A stretch of DNA of 64,000 nt from contig NZ_BMTT01000005.1 in the NCBI RefSeq assembly GCF_014649815.1, positions 248,001 to 312,000 of the forward strand, given 5' to 3'. Of this stretch, positions 62,695 to 64,000 are shown piece after piece. Position 1 is the first letter of the stretch; the number at the start of each line of letters is the position of its first letter. The DNA is from Streptomyces mutabilis. GTDB taxonomy: Bacteria > Actinomycetota > Actinomycetes > Streptomycetales > Streptomycetaceae. The notes under the pieces were generated by a model. It did not search any database. It had not been told where the DNA came from and saw only the letters and a program-made list of their open reading frames with translations. The position numbers and the translations under genes were made by a program.

Positions 62695-62736
62695 TCGAAC
62701 GGCGCGGACGCGTCAGCCACCTTCTCCCCGCAACAC

Positions 62737-64000
62737 CTAGTGGAACCGTGCGAACACCTCCCGCACGCGCCGCGCGTCGCGCAGGCGCTGCTCGTAGGTG
62801 GCTCCCATGGCCAGCAGCACCGCACCGGCCAGTGCGGGAGGCGCCCACCGGGGCAGCACGCCGACGACCTGGGCGACGTACGGAGCGAGTTCGTGCAGTG
62901 CGACCAGGGCGAGCACGGCCCCACCGAGGACCAGCGGCGCCTGGAGCCGGCTCCGGGCGCCGACCAGGGTGACGGCCAGCGCGGCCGTACCGAGCAGCAG
63001 CGGCCGGAACCGGTGCGGGTCCCCCCATGCCGCGAGCAGGCTCGGAACCAGCGTGAGGGCCAGGCCGGCGCCGTACGCCGTCCACGAGGACAGCGCGGGG
63101 TCGCGACGGCGACTCAGGTGGCCGACGACCAGCGCGGGCACGGTCACCGGCAGGGCGTAGGCCTCCGGCGTGGTGACGTCCCACACAGCCAGTCGCACCC
63201 ATGCGGCGAGCACGAAGAGCACGACGGCCACATGACCGGCTGCCCGTCGGTCCGGTCGTATCGCGGTCCCGGCCATGACCACCCCGCCTACCGAGAGCAC
63301 CAGGGCGAACATCGGCAGATCGGTCGCGGCGAGCGCGAGCGCGAGCAGTCCCGCCGCCGCGCCCGCTCCCTCTACGGGCACGGTCACGGGCGAGCCCGCG
63401 GTGCGTGCCGCCAGCAGGGCCGCGACCGCGGGCACGACGACGACCAGCAGCGCGGTGTGGTGCGGCGGCCGGTCCGCGGACGCGCCGATCGCGCAGGCGA
63501 GAGCGGCGGCGTGTACGAGGGAGGCGGGTGCCGCGAACGGGCCGGTGTCCGGACGCGTGCCCGCGGCGGCGAACAGGAGCGTCAGAGGCACGAGCACACC
63601 GATCGTCGCCGACTCGGACGCCAGCGAGACCAGAGCGAGATCGACGGAGGTGACGAGGGCGAGGACAACGGCCCCGACGGCCACGTGCGACGTCCCGGCC
63701 GCGGCGCGGCGGACCCACTCCGCACAGCCCAGCGCGGCCACGACCACGCCGCCCTGCGCCACCAGGCCGGCGGTGTAGGGCAGCCCGAGCGCGGGAGGCA
63801 GTACGAGCAGTGCGGCCCAGCCCAGGACGAGCGCCCCCACCGCGCACTGAGGCCGCCACTGCTCGCCGCGGCCGGAAGCCACCGCCAGCACGCCCGCGAC
63901 GACGGCCAGCACGAGCGGCACGGTGCCGGCGTGCGCGGGCCACGGCACGTCCGTGAACACCGCGGCTCTGAAGCCCCGGGGGGCGCCGGACCAGGGTCGC
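62737..64000 (-). CDS. SCO7613-like multi-pass membrane protein, C-terminal part (runs off the window edge)
   Basis: Reading the minus strand, 420 codons remain open to the window edge. They contain many Ala/Val/Leu-rich segments: VPLVLAVVAGVLAVASG, CAVGALVLGWAALLVLPPALGL, HVAVGAVVLALVTSVDLALVSL, TIGVLVPLTLLFAAAG and later ones, about 12 in all. The C-terminal charged tail is GATYEQRLRDARRVREVFARFH. The sequence is like the SCO7613 C-terminal-domain membrane proteins of Streptomyces, which are long proteins with an N-terminal part absent here. No catalytic motif is visible and the function is unknown. An internal GTG at 63960 could be a start, but the frame continues upstream. Confidence 0.7.
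   Translation of the reverse strand, partial: RPWSGAPRGFRAAVFTDVPWPAHAGTVPLVLAVVAGVLAVASGRGEQWRPQCAVGALVLGWAALLVLPPALGLPYTAGLVAQGGVVVAALGCAEWVRRAAAGTSHVAVGAVVLALVTSVDLALVSLASESATIGVLVPLTLLFAAAGTRPDTGPFAAPASLVHAAALACAIGASADRPPHHTALLVVVVPAVAALLAARTAGSPVTVPVEGAGAAAGLLALALAATDLPMFALVLSVGGVVMAGTAIRPDRRAAGHVAVVLFVLAAWVRLAVWDVTTPEAYALPVTVPALVVGHLSRRRDPALSSWTAYGAGLALTLVPSLLAAWGDPHRFRPLLLGTAALAVTLVGARSRLQAPLVLGGAVLALVALHELAPYVAQVVGVLPRWAPPALAGAVLLAMGATYEQRLRDARRVREVFARFH

Overview
The window is high-GC actinobacterial DNA that looks like a Streptomyces chromosome-arm or accessory region. Almost every gene has GC-rich third codon positions. Start codons are often GTG or TTG. The families present are typical of the genus: a LAL/LuxR ATPase regulator, ECF41 and SpoIIE/PP2C signalling proteins, HxlR and AraC regulators, DUF2617/DUF4247/DUF350, LanB/LanC, a secondary-lipid polyketide synthase and an SCO7613-like membrane protein. 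Intact genes alternate with gene fragments and frameshifted genes, which suggests a fast-changing region.

Layout. 1-4.3 kb: an MFS transporter diverges from a tightly coupled four-gene operon (methyltransferase, DUF364 putative metal-chelation protein, PduX-like GHMP kinase, cysteine-synthase-like PLP enzyme). A near-consensus Zur (zinc) operator lies between them, so this may be an uncharacterised zinc-responsive small-molecule (metallophore-like) pathway. 4.3-13.5 kb: housekeeping and stress genes, namely methyltransferases, SRPBCC and VOC proteins, an ECF41 sigma factor with its FAD oxidoreductase, a secreted M15 peptidase, and an NAD-dependent reductase divergent from HxlR. 13.6-18.2 kb: a flavonoid-degradation neighbourhood with an intact quercetinase and AraC regulator surrounded by a tannase-family fragment, a broken amidohydrolase, a carboxylesterase fragment and an MBL hydrolase. 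18.4-26.7 kb: a LAL regulator, an internally deleted IS110 element, a GAF-PP2C phosphatase, an amidohydrolase and a LuxR regulator.

26.8-29.8 kb: the four-gene operon DUF2617-DUF4247-DUF350-membrane aminopropyltransferase. 30.5-32.2 kb: a RibD-like reductase, a lipoprotein and a decayed ADP-ribosylglycohydrolase. 32.5-37.3 kb: a minimal class I lanthipeptide cluster (precursor, LanB, LanC) with a hairpin between precursor and lanB. 37.4-44.3 kb: a patchwork of remnants (carboxymuconolactone decarboxylase, rhodanese, NTF2-like, DUF1990, DUF1737) and intact regulators and enzymes (AraC, DsbA-like, NmrA-like, VOC, LysR).

44.4-61.5 kb: a PUFA/heterocyst-glycolipid-type secondary lipid synthase. 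It comprises a WS/DGAT-like acyltransferase (divergent), a thioester-reductase-like SDR, PfaD, a PfaA-like PKS (KS-AT-one ACP-KR-DH) and a PfaC-like giant protein (KS-CLF-AT-DH-DH). It probably makes a reduced long-chain alcohol or polyol that may be esterified. 61.7-64 kb: a twice-frameshifted GDP-mannose 4,6-dehydratase and the C-terminal part of a large membrane protein that runs off the window.

All assignments come from reading the sequence and recalling families; no database search was run.
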